From an uncultured Pseudoalteromonas sp. (GTDB lineage: Bacteria; Pseudomonadota; Gammaproteobacteria; Enterobacterales; Alteromonadaceae), in contig CANLRB010000012.1 in the NCBI GenBank assembly GCA_947493455.1, positions 89,562 through 153,561 of the forward strand: a stretch of DNA of 64,000 nt, given 5' to 3'. The position numbers and the translations under genes were made by a program. The notes below the pieces were generated by a model, which ran no database searches, was not told the origin of the DNA, and was given only the letters and a program-made list of their open reading frames with translations. Shown here in pieces: positions 17,980-29,874 of the stretch (the stretch's first letter is position 1; each line of letters opens with the position of its first letter).

Positions 17980-20900
17980 CTAATTAAATTCTAATTCTAC
18001 TTCCTGTGTTACAAGCCGTGACAAGTTAGCAATTAAATCGTCACTCGGTGTAACACACCATTGTGTTCCTAATGAAAGCTCAGCAATTGCGTCTGGGCGT
18101 TCATATTGTATTCTGATTGGGCAAGTACCGAACTTGTATGGCTCCAAAGTGTTTTCAAGACGATTGAGGAAATTACTTTCTATTTCGGCCATTTTCACTT
18201 TCATTTTTATACTTTTTATACGTTTTTCACGCACAGATTCGATATCGGATACTTCCCGAGCGGTCATTGTAATACCACCAGAGAAGTTATCAAAGCTGAC
18301 CACACCCGATATCACCAAGATATTGTTCATTTGTAGCTTTTCTTGGTATATTTCGAACTGTTCGGGGAATAATCGAACATCTATTCGTGCACTTTTATCA
18401 TCTAAGGTCACTAAACCCCAGCGGCGCCCTTTCTTATTAACCAAGACGCGCGTATTAATTACGAGTCCCGCCGCTGTTGATTGTACATCACGCTCAGTCG
18501 GTTGCAAGTCAACAAGACGGCCCGACGTATAATGCTTAAGCTCTTGACGATACTGATTAATTGGGTGACCAGTCAAATACAAGCCGAGCGTCTCGCGCTC
18601 CCCTTCTAGCCACTCGTTGTCAGTAAAGCGCGGCGCATTTACAAAAGCTTGTGCAACTTCTTCTGGCTCCGTCGCCAACAAACCGAATAAGTCACTTTGA
18701 CCAAGCGCTTCTGCTTTATTGTGCTGATCGGCTGATTTTATGGCATCTGGTAAGCTGGCGATTAAGGTAGAACGACCGTTTTGCGTGCGCTCAGGGCCGA
18801 GTAAATCCATAGCCCCCGCCATAATTAACTTTTCAATTACGCGTTTGTTTAAGCGTTTTAAATCAATGCGAGCACAAAAATCAAATAAGTCTTTAAATTC
18901 GCCGCCAGCCGCACGCGCTTCTAATATCGCATCGACGGGGCCTTCACCCACCCCTTTAATCGCACCGATACCATAGACTATCTCGCCGCGTCGATTAACT
19001 GTGAATTTGTATAAGCCTGAATTCACATCCGGTGGTAAAAGCGTTAATTTCATGTTTTCACATTCATCAACTAAGGTCACTATTTTGTCGGTGTTATCCA
19101 TATCCGCCGACATAACAGCAGCCATAAACTCTGCCGGATAATGCGTCTTCATCCAAAGGGTTTGATACGATACAAGTGCGTAGGCCGCTGAGTGCGATTT
19201 ATTAAATCCATAGCCTGCGAACTTTTCTACCAGATCGAAGATTTTCATGGCAAGCTCGCCATCAACCCCGTTTTGAATCGAGCCATCTTCAAAGGTACTA
19301 CGCTGCTTCGCCATTTCTTCGGGTTTCTTTTTACCCATCGCACGACGCAATAAATCCGCCCCACCTAAGCTATACCCAGCAAGAACCTGTGCAATTTGCA
19401 TGACTTGTTCTTGGTATAAGATGATACCGTAAGTCGGTTCTAGAATTGGCTGTAAACTGTCGTGCTGATATTGCGCATCGGGATAACTGACTTCTTCACG
19501 GCCGTGCTTACGGTCAATAAAGTTATCTACCATGCCTGATTGCAGTGGACCCGGACGAAATAGCGCAACAAGTGCGATCATATCTTCAAAACAGTCTGGT
19601 TTTAATCTGCGTATTAAATCTTTCATACCGCGAGATTCAAGCTGGAAAACGGCCGTCGTCTCGGCACGCAACAATAATTCAAAACTTGGCGGATCATCGA
19701 GCGGAATAGCGGCGATATCAATAAACTCTTTACCTTCTCTTGCTAAGCGCTCATTGGCCATATCGATACCCCATTGCAAAATGGTTAGGGTACGCAGCCC
19801 AAGAAAGTCAAACTTAACAAGGCCGGCAGTCTCTACGTCGTTTTTATCAAATTGGGTAACCGGAAATTTACCCTCATCATCACAATACAAGGCAGCAAAG
19901 TCAGTGATCGTGGTCGGTGAAATAACCACCCCACCAGCATGTTTACCAGCATTTCGCGTACACCCTTCGAGAATACGGCACATGTCGATTAATTCTTTGA
20001 CTTCGTCATCGCCGTCATAGGCTTCAGGTAAACGCGGTTCCACGTCAAACGCTTTTGCAAGTGTCATGCCCGGATCGCCCGGTACTAATTTTGAAATCCG
20101 GTCAACAAATCCATACGGGTGACCAAGTACACGGCCTACATCGCGAATAACCGCCTTCGCCGCCATAGTACCAAAGGTGATGATTTGAGATACTGCATCT
20201 CGACCATAGAGCATGGCGACGTGATCAATTACTTCATCACGTCGGTCCATACAAAAATCGACGTCAAAGTCAGGCATTGATACACGTTCTGGATTCAAGA
20301 AACGTTCAAAAAGCAAATCAAACTGAAGCGGGTCTAAGTCAGTAATTTTAAGTGCATAAGCAACCAGCGAGCCGGCACCCGAGCCACGTCCTGGACCAAC
20401 CGGAATATTATTATCCTTACTCCACTGGATAAACTCCATTACGATCAAGAAATAGCCAGGGAACCCCATTTGGTTAATCACATCGAGTTCTATGCGCAGG
20501 CGATCGTCATATTCACCTCGTTTTTCGGCCCGTTCCTGCTCATTAGGAAATAAGAAACGCAATCGCTCTTCTAGGCCGTCTTCGGAAACTTTGACTAAAA
20601 ACTTGTCGATTGATAGTTCGCCAGTTGGATAATCAGGCAAGAAATAAGTGCCAAGTTGAATCGTAACATTACAGCGTTTGGCGATTTCAACGCTGTTTTG
20701 CAATGCTTCGGGAATATCTGCGAACAGCGATAGCATCTGCTCTTGTGTTTTTAAATACTGTTGATCTGAAAAACGTTTAGGCCTGCGTTTATCATCTAAC
20801 GTAAATCCATCGTGTATCGCAACGCGAATTTCATGAGCTTCAAAATCTTCAGGTTTGAGAAAGACCACTTCGTTTGTCGCAACGACTGGCAGCCCCGTTT

Positions 20901-21471
20901 TATATGCATGGTCAACAGCGAGGTGGAGATAGTCTTCTTCTTGTTCACGGTTAGTACGTACTAACTCGAGATAATAGTGATCGGCAAAGTGCGTTAAGTA
21001 AAATTGACTCACTTGCTCGACTAATGCAGGGTTGCCTTTTAATAATGCTTTACCCAAATCGCCATCTTTTGCACCGGAGAGTAGTATGAGTCCTTCTTTA
21101 TGTTCAACGAGCCAATCTCGGTCAATCATCGCTCTATGATGCATGTGACCACGTTGATAAGCCAACGAAATAAGAAGGGTTAAGTTTTTATAGCCTTCAT
21201 TATTTTTAGCCAAAATAACAATACGACAAGGTTCATCTTCAAACTCAGGGCTATTGAGCCAAAAGTCGGCTCCGACGATCGGCTTAATTCCTGCGCCATG
21301 CGCGGCACCATATAAACGAACGAGACCGCAAAGATTCATTTGGTCTGTAATAGCAAACGCAGGCATGCCAAGTTCGCTCACTTTAGCAACAATCGGCTTG
21401 GTTTTCGCCAACCCATCCACCATAGAAAAATCACTGTGAACACGCAGGTGAACGAACTTCGGATCTGTCAT
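17980..21471 (-). CDS. dnaE: DNA polymerase III subunit alpha
   Basis: Catalytic subunit of the replicative polymerase. 1163 residues (E. coli 1160). N-terminal PHP domain ([15 protein letters not shown]), [21 protein letters not shown], and the catalytic aspartates in PDFDVDF at D401 and D403, matching E. coli numbering. The C-terminal OB fold and tau-binding region ([18 protein letters not shown]) are present. Located 11 bases after rnhB and before accA, as in E. coli. Confidence 0.98.
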   Translation of the reverse strand: MTDPKFVHLRVHSDFSMVDGLAKTKPIVAKVSELGMPAFAITDQMNLCGLVRLYGAAHGAGIKPIVGADFWLNSPEFEDEPCRIVILAKNNEGYKNLTLLISLAYQRGHMHHRAMIDRDWLVEHKEGLILLSGAKDGDLGKALLKGNPALVEQVSQFYLTHFADHYYLELVRTNREQEEDYLHLAVDHAYKTGLPVVATNEVVFLKPEDFEAHEIRVAIHDGFTLDDKRRPKRFSDQQYLKTQEQMLSLFADIPEALQNSVEIAKRCNVTIQLGTYFLPDYPTGELSIDKFLVKVSEDGLEERLRFLFPNEQERAEKRGEYDDRLRIELDVINQMGFPGYFLIVMEFIQWSKDNNIPVGPGRGSGAGSLVAYALKITDLDPLQFDLLFERFLNPERVSMPDFDVDFCMDRRDEVIDHVAMLYGRDAVSQIITFGTMAAKAVIRDVGRVLGHPYGFVDRISKLVPGDPGMTLAKAFDVEPRLPEAYDGDDEVKELIDMCRILEGCTRNAGKHAGGVVISPTTITDFAALYCDDEGKFPVTQFDKNDVETAGLVKFDFLGLRTLTILQWGIDMANERLAREGKEFIDIAAIPLDDPPSFELLLRAETTAVFQLESRGMKDLIRRLKPDCFEDMIALVALFRPGPLQSGMVDNFIDRKHGREEVSYPDAQYQHDSLQPILEPTYGIILYQEQVMQIAQVLAGYSLGGADLLRRAMGKKKPEEMAKQRSTFEDGSIQNGVDGELAMKIFDLVEKFAGYGFNKSHSAAYALVSYQTLWMKTHYPAEFMAAVMSADMDNTDKIVTLVDECENMKLTLLPPDVNSGLYKFTVNRRGEIVYGIGAIKGVGEGPVDAILEARAAGGEFKDLFDFCARIDLKRLNKRVIEKLIMAGAMDLLGPERTQNGRSTLIASLPDAIKSADQHNKAEALGQSDLFGLLATEPEEVAQAFVNAPRFTDNEWLEGERETLGLYLTGHPINQYRQELKHYTSGRLVDLQPTERDVQSTAAGLVINTRVLVNKKGRRWGLVTLDDKSARIDVRLFPEQFEIYQEKLQMNNILVISGVVSFDNFSGGITMTAREVSDIESVREKRIKSIKMKVKMAEIESNFLNRLENTLEPYKFGTCPIRIQYERPDAIAELSLGTQWCVTPSDDLIANLSRLVTQEVELEFN

Positions 21472-21482
21472 ACTATACCTAG

Positions 21483-22076
21483 TTAACTATTTTCAATTAT
21501 ATTTTTTATTGGTTTAAAACTTGTTCTATGGTGCTTTGTCACACCATGGTCAGCTAGCGCTGCCAAATGTGCTTTTGTAGGATATCCCTTATTACCAGCA
21601 AAGCCATACTGTGGGTACTGCGCATCGAGGGCTATCATCTCACGGTCTCGGGTCACCTTTGCCAATATGGATGCTGCACTTATTTCCGCAACTAAACTAT
21701 CACCTTTGACCACAGCTTGCGCCGGAATGGCGAGTTTTGGCAGTCGATTGCCATCAACAAACACAAATTCAGCGGGTATTGCCAACCCTTCGACGGCGCG
21801 GGTCATGGCAAGCATGGTGGCGTGCAGAATATTAAGATCATCAATTTCGGCAACGCTCGCGCGTGCAATATAAAAACACAATGCTTTTTCAACAATTTCA
21901 TCATAAAGTGCAGAGCGTCTTTTTTCGGTCAACTTTTTAGAATCGGCCAGTCCGTCAATCGGATTGTTCGGGTCTAAAATTACCGCAGCAGTGACGACGT
22001 CGCCCACTAAAGGACCGCGTCCAACTTCATCAACACCGGCAATCAATTTGTTTGGCGGCCTTATAATCGCTGTCAT
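21483..22076 (-). CDS. rnhB: ribonuclease HII
   Basis: Removes ribonucleotides from DNA and degrades RNA-DNA hybrids. 197 residues. Catalytic pattern [15 protein letters not shown] at the N-terminus, with D-E-D-D residues in [21 protein letters not shown] and [14 protein letters not shown]. Two bases separate it from lpxB, and it precedes dnaE, the usual order. Confidence 0.97.
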   Translation of the reverse strand: MTAIIRPPNKLIAGVDEVGRGPLVGDVVTAAVILDPNNPIDGLADSKKLTEKRRSALYDEIVEKALCFYIARASVAEIDDLNILHATMLAMTRAVEGLAIPAEFVFVDGNRLPKLAIPAQAVVKGDSLVAEISAASILAKVTRDREMIALDAQYPQYGFAGNKGYPTKAHLAALADHGVTKHHRTSFKPIKNIIENS

Positions 22077-22078
22077 GG

Positions 22079-23227
22079 TTATAATGCCTTAATTAATTTG
22101 AGCACTGCAATCGCAGCTTGATTACTTGCATCTAATTTGAGTGATTGATGCATTTCATGAAACTCTTGTATAAGTTGAGTTTGGTCTTCGCATAGTAACG
22201 CCAACAGCTGCGGTGCAAGGTTCTCAGCAGTTAATTCATTTTGAAATAGCTCTTTAACCAGCGGTTTATCAGCCAACAAATTAGGTAAACTAAAATACTT
22301 AATGTTAAACGTAAAAAAGGTTTTCAATAAATGATAGGTTAATGCTTTAAACTTATAACCAACCACCATCGGCGTTTTCAGCAGCATGCATTCAAGGGTC
22401 GCTGTTCCCGATGCCAATAAGACAGCATTTGCTGCCGCCATCGCTTCGCGTGACTGGCCATCAAGTAAAATAAAGTCTATTTCAGGAGCTATTTTTGTGG
22501 CTGCTTGTTGAAATTCTGCCTTACGCTTTTCATTAACCAGCGGTACCAAAATTTTAAGCTCTGGCAAGCGCTGTTTAACTTGTTTTACCGCATTGAGGTA
22601 CGGCTCACTTAAAATACTCACCTCCGAGCCTCGACTGCCTGGTAAGACAGCAAGCACTGTATCTTGCTCAGTAAGCGATAGCGATTTTCGCGCGTCACTT
22701 TGTGTATTTTCCAGTGGTAATTCATCGGCTAAAGTGTGCCCAACAAACTGACATGGAATATCATGCTTATCATAAAACGCTTTTTCAAATGGCAACAGCG
22801 CCAATACTAAATTCGTTGCGTCACCTATTTTGAACACCCGCTTTTCACGCCAAGCCCAAACTGAAGGACTGACGTAATGTACCGTTTTAATGCCAGCATC
22901 TTTTAATTGCTTTTCAACACGCAAGGTAAAATCGGGTGCATCAATACCAATAAATACATCAGGGGGGCTGTCAATAAAGTGTTGTACAATTTCGCGCTTA
23001 ATGGCGAATAATCGGCGTAATTTAGGTAGAACTTCAAAAACACCCATTACGGCCAACTCTTCCATTGCAAATTTTGATTCACAGCCAAGCGCCTTCATAC
23101 GTGGCCCTGCAATGCCCTCAAATACCGCATTCGGATGATATTTTTGAATCGCCTTAATTAAACCAGCACCTAAAATATCGCCGGAGTGTTCCCCGGCGAT
23201 GATTCCTATTCGAAGTGGACGTTCCAT
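22079..23227 (-). CDS. lpxB: lipid-A-disaccharide synthase
   Basis: Membrane-associated glycosyltransferase joining UDP-diacylglucosamine and lipid X. 382 residues, the same as E. coli. Family motifs include [52 protein letters not shown] and [10 protein letters not shown]. One base after lpxA, two before rnhB. Confidence 0.97.
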   Translation of the reverse strand: MERPLRIGIIAGEHSGDILGAGLIKAIQKYHPNAVFEGIAGPRMKALGCESKFAMEELAVMGVFEVLPKLRRLFAIKREIVQHFIDSPPDVFIGIDAPDFTLRVEKQLKDAGIKTVHYVSPSVWAWREKRVFKIGDATNLVLALLPFEKAFYDKHDIPCQFVGHTLADELPLENTQSDARKSLSLTEQDTVLAVLPGSRGSEVSILSEPYLNAVKQVKQRLPELKILVPLVNEKRKAEFQQAATKIAPEIDFILLDGQSREAMAAANAVLLASGTATLECMLLKTPMVVGYKFKALTYHLLKTFFTFNIKYFSLPNLLADKPLVKELFQNELTAENLAPQLLALLCEDQTQLIQEFHEMHQSLKLDASNQAAIAVLKLIKAL

Positions 23228-23228
23228 A

Positions 23229-23999
23229 TTAACGTATAATACCGCGATTAGACTGTGAGACGAACTCGACGATTTGCTTTACAGCACCATATTTCTGAGC
23301 ATCTTCACTCAATGCGGCAATGGCATCTTCTAACTTGAGTCCTTTGCGATAAAGGGTTTTATACGCGCGGCGCGTTGCCATGATTTCATCACTTTCAAAA
23401 CCGCGACGCTTCATGCCTTCAGTATTCATTGCAACAGGACTAGCAGGGATACCTATGGTAGTAACAAACGGCGGTACATCTTTATTGATCGCCGAGTACA
23501 TGCCGACAAATGCATGTGACCCAATATGGCAAAACTGGTGAATACCTGAGTTACCCGCAAGTATTACCCAATCACCAATGTGAACATGGCCTGCAGCACT
23601 GGCGTTATTCGCAAAGATACAATTGTCGCCAACGACCACGTCATGCGCTACATGCGTGTACGCCATAAACAAGTTATTGCTACCAATAATCGTAACGCCT
23701 TCGTCTTGGATCGTGCCACGGTGGATTGTCGCACTTTCACGAATCACGTTATTGTCGCCAATAATTAATTTGGTAGGTTCATCCTTGTACTTTTTATCTT
23801 GGCATCCCTCGCCGACCGAGGCAAACTGAAAAATATGATTGCCTCGACCAATGGTCGTTGGGCCTTTAATCACAACATGAGACTCTATTTTACAGTCATC
23901 ACCAATAACCACGTCATTTCCGATGTAGGTCCACGGACCTACACTTACATTATTACCAAGCTGAGCACCAGGCTCAATAATTGCTGAGGGATGAATCAC
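23229..23999 (-). CDS. lpxA: UDP-N-acetylglucosamine acyltransferase
   Basis: First step of lipid A synthesis: transfer of a hydroxyacyl chain from ACP to UDP-GlcNAc. 256 residues (E. coli 262). Left-handed beta helix of hexapeptide repeats (IGNDVVIGDDCKI), catalytic His in YTHVAHDVVVGD, and the C-terminal helical cap (GMKRRGFESDEI). Three bases after fabZ. Confidence 0.97.
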   Translation of the reverse strand: MIHPSAIIEPGAQLGNNVSVGPWTYIGNDVVIGDDCKIESHVVIKGPTTIGRGNHIFQFASVGEGCQDKKYKDEPTKLIIGDNNVIRESATIHRGTIQDEGVTIIGSNNLFMAYTHVAHDVVVGDNCIFANNASAAGHVHIGDWVILAGNSGIHQFCHIGSHAFVGMYSAINKDVPPFVTTIGIPASPVAMNTEGMKRRGFESDEIMATRRAYKTLYRKGLKLEDAIAALSEDAQKYGAVKQIVEFVSQSNRGIIR

Positions 24000-24002
24000 A
24001 GA

Positions 24003-24455
24003 TTAAAACTCTCTTCTAGCACACATTAAGTCAGCAGAACAAACAACCTTGCCATCTACTTTCGCCTCACCGTAGAACTTCCATATATTACGGCGCTCTT
24101 TTACGAATTCTACATGCAAATGCATAGTGTCACCTGGGATCACAGGCTGCTTAAACCGTGCATTGTCAATTGCAGCAAATAAGTATAATTCATTTTCACT
24201 GGCATTTTCTGCTGTTTTAAATCCAAGTAAGCCTGTCGCTTGTGCTAGCGCTTCAAGAATTAAAACACCAGGGAAGATAGGCTGCCCTGGAAAATGACCT
24301 GTAAAAATAGGTTCATTTATCGATACATTTTTAATGGCATGAAGTGATTTCCCCACTTCATAATCAACTACCTTGTCTACTAATAGCATCGGATAACGAT
24401 GAGGTAACAATTTAACAATTTCTTGAATATCGAAGCTATTTAATTCGTTTGCCAC
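24003..24455 (-). CDS. fabZ: 3-hydroxyacyl-ACP dehydratase FabZ
   Basis: Dehydrates 3-hydroxyacyl-ACP in fatty acid elongation and competes with LpxA for substrate. Start GTG 24455 gives 150 residues (E. coli 151) beginning [25 protein letters not shown] lies seven bases upstream. A longer frame from ATG 24500 would overlap lpxD by 29 bases and adds a tail that E. coli FabZ lacks, so it is rejected. Active-site motif [20 protein letters not shown] contains the catalytic His and Glu. Lies 16 bases after lpxD. Confidence 0.95.
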   Translation of the reverse strand: MANELNSFDIQEIVKLLPHRYPMLLVDKVVDYEVGKSLHAIKNVSINEPIFTGHFPGQPIFPGVLILEALAQATGLLGFKTAENASENELYLFAAIDNARFKQPVIPGDTMHLHVEFVKERRNIWKFYGEAKVDGKVVCSADLMCARREF

Positions 24456-24471
24456 AATAAATTCCTTAACT

Positions 24472-25488
24472 TTATTTTTCAGGGTGAGCTGCTTGTTCAA
24501 GCGTTTTAATACGCTTATTCATAGTGCCAATTTGGCGCAGCTGGGCCATTTGGCGACGCCATTCTCGATTTTCTGTATGAGGGACGCCGGAAGAGTATAC
24601 ACCAGGCTCAGTAACACTGCTTATTACCATTGCCATGCCAGTTAAAATAACCCCATCGCACAATTCAATGTGGCCATTAATGCCGCAGAGTCCGCCAATT
24701 TGACAGTATTTACCAACGATAGTACTGCCCGCAATTACCGAACAGGCGGCCATCGCTGTGCCCTCACCAATAACCACATTATGTGCAATCTGAATTTGAT
24801 TATCTAAAATGACATGGTCATGGACTTCTGTATTACCTAAAGCACCGCGGTCAATCGTTGTGCTTGCGCCTATTTCAACATGATTACCAATAACAACCGA
24901 ACCTAACTGAGGAATTTTAACCCATTGTCCTTTGTCATTTGCAAAACCAAACCCATCGGAACCAATGACCGTATTGCTATGGATGATAACGTGGTTGCCA
25001 ATTTGGACTTCGTGGTAAATCGTCACATTCGGCCAAAGTTTAATGTTACTACCGAGTTGTGCACCGCGCCCAATAAACGTGCCGGCACCAATGCTTACGT
25101 TGTCACCAATCACGGCTCCTGACTCAATAACAACATTTGCGCCAAGTGTCACATTATTCCCAAGCGTGACGTCATCGGCAACTGTTGCTGTTGGGTGTAC
25201 ACTTTCAGCTGGCTGAGGCGTTGTATCGAGCTTTTGGGCAAGCAATGCGTAGGCCATATACGGGTCATCAACAATAAGCTTATTGCCATCAAACAGCGTG
25301 GCCATTTGTTGAGTTAAGATCACCGCGCCTGCCTGTGTTATTGACAACTGCTTACGATACTTTTTATTTGCTAAAAATGTAATCTCATCCGCATTCGCGG
25401 TATCGATGGTTGCTATACGAGAAATGCTGAGTTGATCATCTCCGATCAACTCAGCATTTAAAAACTCAGCAATTTGCTTAAGGTTCAT
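24472..25488 (-). CDS. lpxD: UDP-3-O-(3-hydroxyacyl)glucosamine N-acyltransferase
   Basis: Third acylation step in lipid A synthesis. 338 residues (E. coli 341). N-terminal nucleotide-binding domain ([13 protein letters not shown]), long left-handed beta helix, catalytic His in [16 protein letters not shown], and a C-terminal helix ([19 protein letters not shown]). Eight bases after skp, 16 before fabZ. Confidence 0.97.
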   Translation of the reverse strand: MNLKQIAEFLNAELIGDDQLSISRIATIDTANADEITFLANKKYRKQLSITQAGAVILTQQMATLFDGNKLIVDDPYMAYALLAQKLDTTPQPAESVHPTATVADDVTLGNNVTLGANVVIESGAVIGDNVSIGAGTFIGRGAQLGSNIKLWPNVTIYHEVQIGNHVIIHSNTVIGSDGFGFANDKGQWVKIPQLGSVVIGNHVEIGASTTIDRGALGNTEVHDHVILDNQIQIAHNVVIGEGTAMAACSVIAGSTIVGKYCQIGGLCGINGHIELCDGVILTGMAMVISSVTEPGVYSSGVPHTENREWRRQMAQLRQIGTMNKRIKTLEQAAHPEK

Positions 25489-25496
25489 ATTGTCTC

Positions 25497-26018
25497 TTAT
25501 TTTGCTTTTGCTACACGCTCGGCAACTTTGCCAGTCAAGTCATCAACTGTTTTTTCATTGATATAAAGACTTGCAGCAGCAGCTTTAACTTCATCGTATT
25601 TGCCCGCTTTTGCTTCTGCTTCAATCGCTTGGAAAATAAGCGCTTGTAATTTGCTCATTTCCTGGTTTTTACGCGCCTGCACTTCTTGCTGTAGCGGCTG
25701 GCCTTTTTCTTGTAATGACTTTTGTAAACCCGCAATTTTAGTTTCTAATGCTTCTTTTTGCGCTTTACCCATTGTTGGGCTTTCACGCTTATATTTTTCC
25801 ATTTCAAAACGCATATCGCTTTGTAACTTCTCAAGCTCCTGACGGCGTTCTTGAAATTCTGCTTGTAACGTTGCTTCAATCGCAGCAGCTTGAGGCGATT
25901 GTTGAAAAACTTGTTGTACATTAACAACGGCTACTTTGTGCGCAAAAGACGCCGCTGACGCCCCCATTAATAAGGTAGCTAATAATGTCATGGCTGTTGT
26001 TTTAATCATTTTATTCAC
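25497..26018 (-). CDS. skp: periplasmic chaperone Skp/OmpH
   Basis: Trimeric chaperone for outer-membrane proteins. 173 residues with a signal peptide (MNKMIKTTAMTLLATLLMGA, cleavage near SFA-HK), the start of the conserved core (VAVVNVQQVFQQSPQA) and a long lysine/glutamine-rich coiled coil forming the tentacles. Located 13 bases after bamA, the canonical position. Confidence 0.95.
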   Translation of the reverse strand: MNKMIKTTAMTLLATLLMGASAASFAHKVAVVNVQQVFQQSPQAAAIEATLQAEFQERRQELEKLQSDMRFEMEKYKRESPTMGKAQKEALETKIAGLQKSLQEKGQPLQQEVQARKNQEMSKLQALIFQAIEAEAKAGKYDEVKAAAASLYINEKTVDDLTGKVAERVAKAK

Positions 26019-26031
26019 GTATTTTTCCTTA

Positions 26032-28503
26032 TTAGAATGTATTACTGATGTTAAAGCTTATGCGCTTCGTTTCATCATCATCTTCTTTTCTCAGTGGATA
26101 GGCAAAACTAATCACCATTGGCCCCATCGGCGATATCCACTGAACCGATAAACCTGTAGAAACACGGTATCGGCTTGGATTTGAGTAATCGTCAAGTTTG
26201 TTTTGTTCGTATGGCGTTAAGTTTGAATAACGGTCCGCATCAAACTCAGTATCCCACACGTTGGCCGCATCTAAGAATAAACTTGTTCTAACTGAACCAC
26301 TGTTGTCATCATCAAGAAACGGTGTTGGTACGATCATTTCTAATCCTGCCAACGCTTTTGCGTTACCACCAATACGACCAGCAAAGTTTACTTGGTTAAA
26401 CTCTGGATCCGATGGCACACACGGCCTGCTATTACCATCTTTGTCTGGCACCCCATCTAGACATTTCGGTCCAACAAGAATAGCTTGTGGCAATATTGTG
26501 TTGCGGTCAAAACCACGTAATTCCATTTCCGTTATACGGAAAAATTCTTGGATCGGCAAGACCTGATCAAACCCATTTGTTGTGCCATAGCCATTACCAT
26601 AACCAAGCGCTGCTCGCGCAGATAACGTCCACTTATGGTCGTTACTGATTGGCCAGTAAAAACGCGTGTCAAAATTTATTTTGAAATACGTTAGATCTGA
26701 GTTTGGCGTCGTCGCTTTAACTGTTAGATTTTGTTTAGAACCAGCTGTTGGGAACATACCACGGTTTAATGTGATGCGTGACCAACCTGCGCTAAGTTCA
26801 AACTTAGTAAAATCAAACCCAGCATCTGGATTATTTGGATCGAAGAAAGTATCAATCGTTGTCCGTGTTTGCTCGTATTCAGACAGCTCAGATAACTCTT
26901 CTTTCGAAATGGTTAAACCGAAATTCAAGCGGTTATTTGCATTAATCGGCACACCCATATTAGTACCAATACCATAGCGCTTGGTTTTATAGTCAATCAA
27001 TGCATACTTACTTGCATCAAAATTACTATAGAAAATACTGTTACCTAAACTAATACCGTCATTCGTAAAATAAGGGTTAGTATGCGACAAGCTAATATTT
27101 TGCGAACCAGTTGCGGTATTAATATTAAATGCAACCTGATCACCAGTACCTAAGAAGTTAGACTCGCTAATACCGATGTTAAATTGAAGGCCATTATATG
27201 AACCATAAGCAAGACCTGCATTGAAACTACCTGCTGATTGCTCTTTTACAGTGAAATCGACATCCACTTGGTCATCAACACCCGGTACCGGCGACACATT
27301 AAATTCAACATTTTCCATATACATTAAACGTTGAATCTGAACTTTAGAGCGCTCCAACGAGTTATTCGACAACCAAGCACCTTCTAACTGCGTCATTTCA
27401 CGGCGAATAACCTCATCAGAGGTAATTTCATTGCCTTGAATACCAATACGACGAACATAAATACGTTTACCCGGATTGACCGAGAGCGTTAATTTTACTT
27501 CTTTATTCTCTTCGTCAATATCTGGAATAGTACGAACTTCCGCATTAGCATAACCAAAGCGCGCTAAGTAGTTCTTAATAAACTCTTCAGACGCAGTAAC
27601 CACAGAGCCGTTATATAACGTGCCTGTCTTAAGCGGAATAACCGTTCGAATTAACTCTTCACGGTCGAGCAAATCACCCATGAAGTCAAAGCCACTAACC
27701 GTATATTGCTCGCCTTCAGTTACGTTGACTGCAATATAAACAGATTCTTTATCAGGGCTCACCGATACTTGTGTTGAATCAACATTGAATTGCAAATAAC
27801 CACGGTCTAAATAAAAAGTACGTAGTTTTTCTAAATCGCCTTGAATCGTCTGTTTCTGGTATCTGTCGTTACCCATGAACATATACCAAGGTAAATCTTG
27901 TTGAGATTCGTAATTTCGAAGTAGTTCTTCATCCGAAAACAATTCATTACCGACAATATTAATTTGACGAATCGAAGCGGCATCACCTTCTTTGAAATCC
28001 AACTTCAATTTAACGCGATTTCGCGGTAAACGGGTAATTGCAACGTCAATTTCAGCGTTATATTTACCGATGCCATGAAAAAACTCAATGAGCCCTTTTT
28101 CAAGACCATCAACAACCGTCATATCAAGTGGTTCACCTCTGCGGATCCCCTGTTGATCTAAGCTCTCGGTTAATTGCTCGTCTTTAATATCTTTGTTGCC
28201 ATCAAATTCAATTAAACTGATGGTCGCACGTTCTTGCACTTTAAATACAACCACATCACCATCACGATACGCCGTAATATTGTCGAAATGGCCCGACCCA
28301 TACAGTGACTTAATTGTTTTTGAAATTGTGTAATCGTCAACATCATCACCAATATTAATTGGGATATGCGTCAAAGCAGCACCTAACGCAACGCGCTGAA
28401 GTCCTTCAACTCTTAAATCTTCTACAATAAAGGAGTTTTGGCCTAGAGCGGCAAAGCTCGCCCCTAACAAACCTGTTGCAGCCAAATGTTTTTTTATAGC
28501 CAT
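26032..28503 (-). CDS. bamA: outer membrane protein assembly factor BamA
   Basis: Central subunit of the BAM complex that inserts beta-barrel proteins. 823 residues (E. coli 810). Signal peptide ending near ALG-QNSF, five POTRA domains over about 24-430 (first IVEDLRVEGLQRV), and a 16-strand Omp85 barrel with the terminal beta signal RISFNISNTF ending in Phe. Preceded by rseP and followed by skp and lpxD, the usual order. Confidence 0.98.
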   Translation of the reverse strand: MAIKKHLAATGLLGASFAALGQNSFIVEDLRVEGLQRVALGAALTHIPINIGDDVDDYTISKTIKSLYGSGHFDNITAYRDGDVVVFKVQERATISLIEFDGNKDIKDEQLTESLDQQGIRRGEPLDMTVVDGLEKGLIEFFHGIGKYNAEIDVAITRLPRNRVKLKLDFKEGDAASIRQINIVGNELFSDEELLRNYESQQDLPWYMFMGNDRYQKQTIQGDLEKLRTFYLDRGYLQFNVDSTQVSVSPDKESVYIAVNVTEGEQYTVSGFDFMGDLLDREELIRTVIPLKTGTLYNGSVVTASEEFIKNYLARFGYANAEVRTIPDIDEENKEVKLTLSVNPGKRIYVRRIGIQGNEITSDEVIRREMTQLEGAWLSNNSLERSKVQIQRLMYMENVEFNVSPVPGVDDQVDVDFTVKEQSAGSFNAGLAYGSYNGLQFNIGISESNFLGTGDQVAFNINTATGSQNISLSHTNPYFTNDGISLGNSIFYSNFDASKYALIDYKTKRYGIGTNMGVPINANNRLNFGLTISKEELSELSEYEQTRTTIDTFFDPNNPDAGFDFTKFELSAGWSRITLNRGMFPTAGSKQNLTVKATTPNSDLTYFKINFDTRFYWPISNDHKWTLSARAALGYGNGYGTTNGFDQVLPIQEFFRITEMELRGFDRNTILPQAILVGPKCLDGVPDKDGNSRPCVPSDPEFNQVNFAGRIGGNAKALAGLEMIVPTPFLDDDNSGSVRTSLFLDAANVWDTEFDADRYSNLTPYEQNKLDDYSNPSRYRVSTGLSVQWISPMGPMVISFAYPLRKEDDDETKRISFNISNTF

Positions 28504-28521
28504 CTTCTTATTTAATATCCT

Positions 28522-29874
28522 TTACAACCGCGTAAAATCATTGAAAAGCGCAAGGCCAGTCAATAATACTAGAATCAGCGCACCAATTCTAAAACCTAAT
28601 TCTTGTGTCTTTTCAGAGACTGGTTTTTTTCGAATAAGTTCAATTATGTAATACATTAAATGGCCACCATCTAAAATTGGTAGTGGTAACAAATTGAAAA
28701 AACCGATACTCACACTTACAAATGCAAGAAACTCTAAAATAGCAACGAAGCCAATACTCGTGCTGTTTCCAGCGCCGATTGCAACCCCCACTGGACCGCT
28801 CAAATTCTTTACTGAGACTTGTCCCGTAATTAAATTAACAACCGTATTAAAGCTCACGCTAATCAGTTGCCATGTTTTATCGACACCTAAGAAAAAGGCA
28901 TCAAACACACCATACTGTTGCGTTACTATATACTCGTCAGGCCATGGATTTGCATATGGCACAACCCCTAAAAATCCATGACTTAATCCTTGCTGATCAA
29001 CCTTACTTGTCGGTACAACAGGAACATTCAGTTTTTCTTCGCCACGGCTAATGGTGAGCAATATTTCTTTATTCGGCGATTGTTTTACTATATTTACAAA
29101 CGCTTGCCAAGTCGCAACCGGCTCACCATCAACTAAATGAATAATATCTTTGACTTGTAACCCCCCCATTTGAGCGGGGGTCTGCTCACCTACAACCGCT
29201 AATTGTAACGTGAGTTCAGGACGATACGGTACGATGCCAAGCGTCTTTAGTGGCGATTCACTATCATCGTCAATACGCCATTGTGATAGGTCAAGTCGAT
29301 GATATTTATTGCCTAGCTCTGGATCTCGTACTTCAATTACAACTTCGTCATTGCCAATTTCTTGCATCAAAGAAAGTAACACATCACGCCAGCTATAGGT
29401 TTCATTGTCACCTATGCGAACTATGGTTTGTTCAGCTTGTATATTAGCGCGAGCAGCGAGTGAGTTTTCTTCAACATCACCAATGACGGGTAATACTGAT
29501 TTCACGCCAATTAAATAAATCGCCATTGCCGCAATAATAGCAAACAGAAAGTTTGCAATTGGCCCTGCTGCAACGACTGCGATACGGGCATAAACAGACT
29601 TATTATTAAATGCTAAATGACGTTGTTCTTGCGGGACAGTTTCAACTCGCTCATCAAGCATTTTAACGTAGCCACCAAGAGGAATAGCGGCAATAACGTA
29701 CTCGGTACCTAGCTTATCATGCCAACGCACGAGGGGCTTGCCAAAACCAATAGAAAATCGTAAGACTTTGACGCCCACTTTGCGAGCGACCCAAAAATGG
29801 CCGTATTCGTGCACAGTAACAATCACACCGAGCACTAAAACAAATGACAACAAATTCCAAACAAAATCTAACAT
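28522..29874 (-). CDS. rseP: site-2 zinc protease RseP
   Basis: Intramembrane metalloprotease that cleaves RseA in the sigma-E response and clears signal peptides. 450 residues, identical in length to E. coli RseP, when started at ATG 29874, which overlaps the dxr stop (TAATG). A frame four codons longer from ATG 29886 lies within dxr and is rejected. HEYGH zinc motif at 22-26, two PDZ domains, and the second metal motif LPILDGGH near residue 400. Next to bamA, its functional partner in envelope homeostasis. Confidence 0.96.
   Translation of the reverse strand: MLDFVWNLLSFVLVLGVIVTVHEYGHFWVARKVGVKVLRFSIGFGKPLVRWHDKLGTEYVIAAIPLGGYVKMLDERVETVPQEQRHLAFNNKSVYARIAVVAAGPIANFLFAIIAAMAIYLIGVKSVLPVIGDVEENSLAARANIQAEQTIVRIGDNETYSWRDVLLSLMQEIGNDEVVIEVRDPELGNKYHRLDLSQWRIDDDSESPLKTLGIVPYRPELTLQLAVVGEQTPAQMGGLQVKDIIHLVDGEPVATWQAFVNIVKQSPNKEILLTISRGEEKLNVPVVPTSKVDQQGLSHGFLGVVPYANPWPDEYIVTQQYGVFDAFFLGVDKTWQLISVSFNTVVNLITGQVSVKNLSGPVGVAIGAGNSTSIGFVAILEFLAFVSVSIGFFNLLPLPILDGGHLMYYIIELIRKKPVSEKTQELGFRIGALILVLLTGLALFNDFTRL

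Noticed and set aside
24003-24500. fabZ start at ATG 24500
   Set aside because: Overlaps lpxD by 29 bases; GTG 24455 has a good ribosome binding site and gives the family length.
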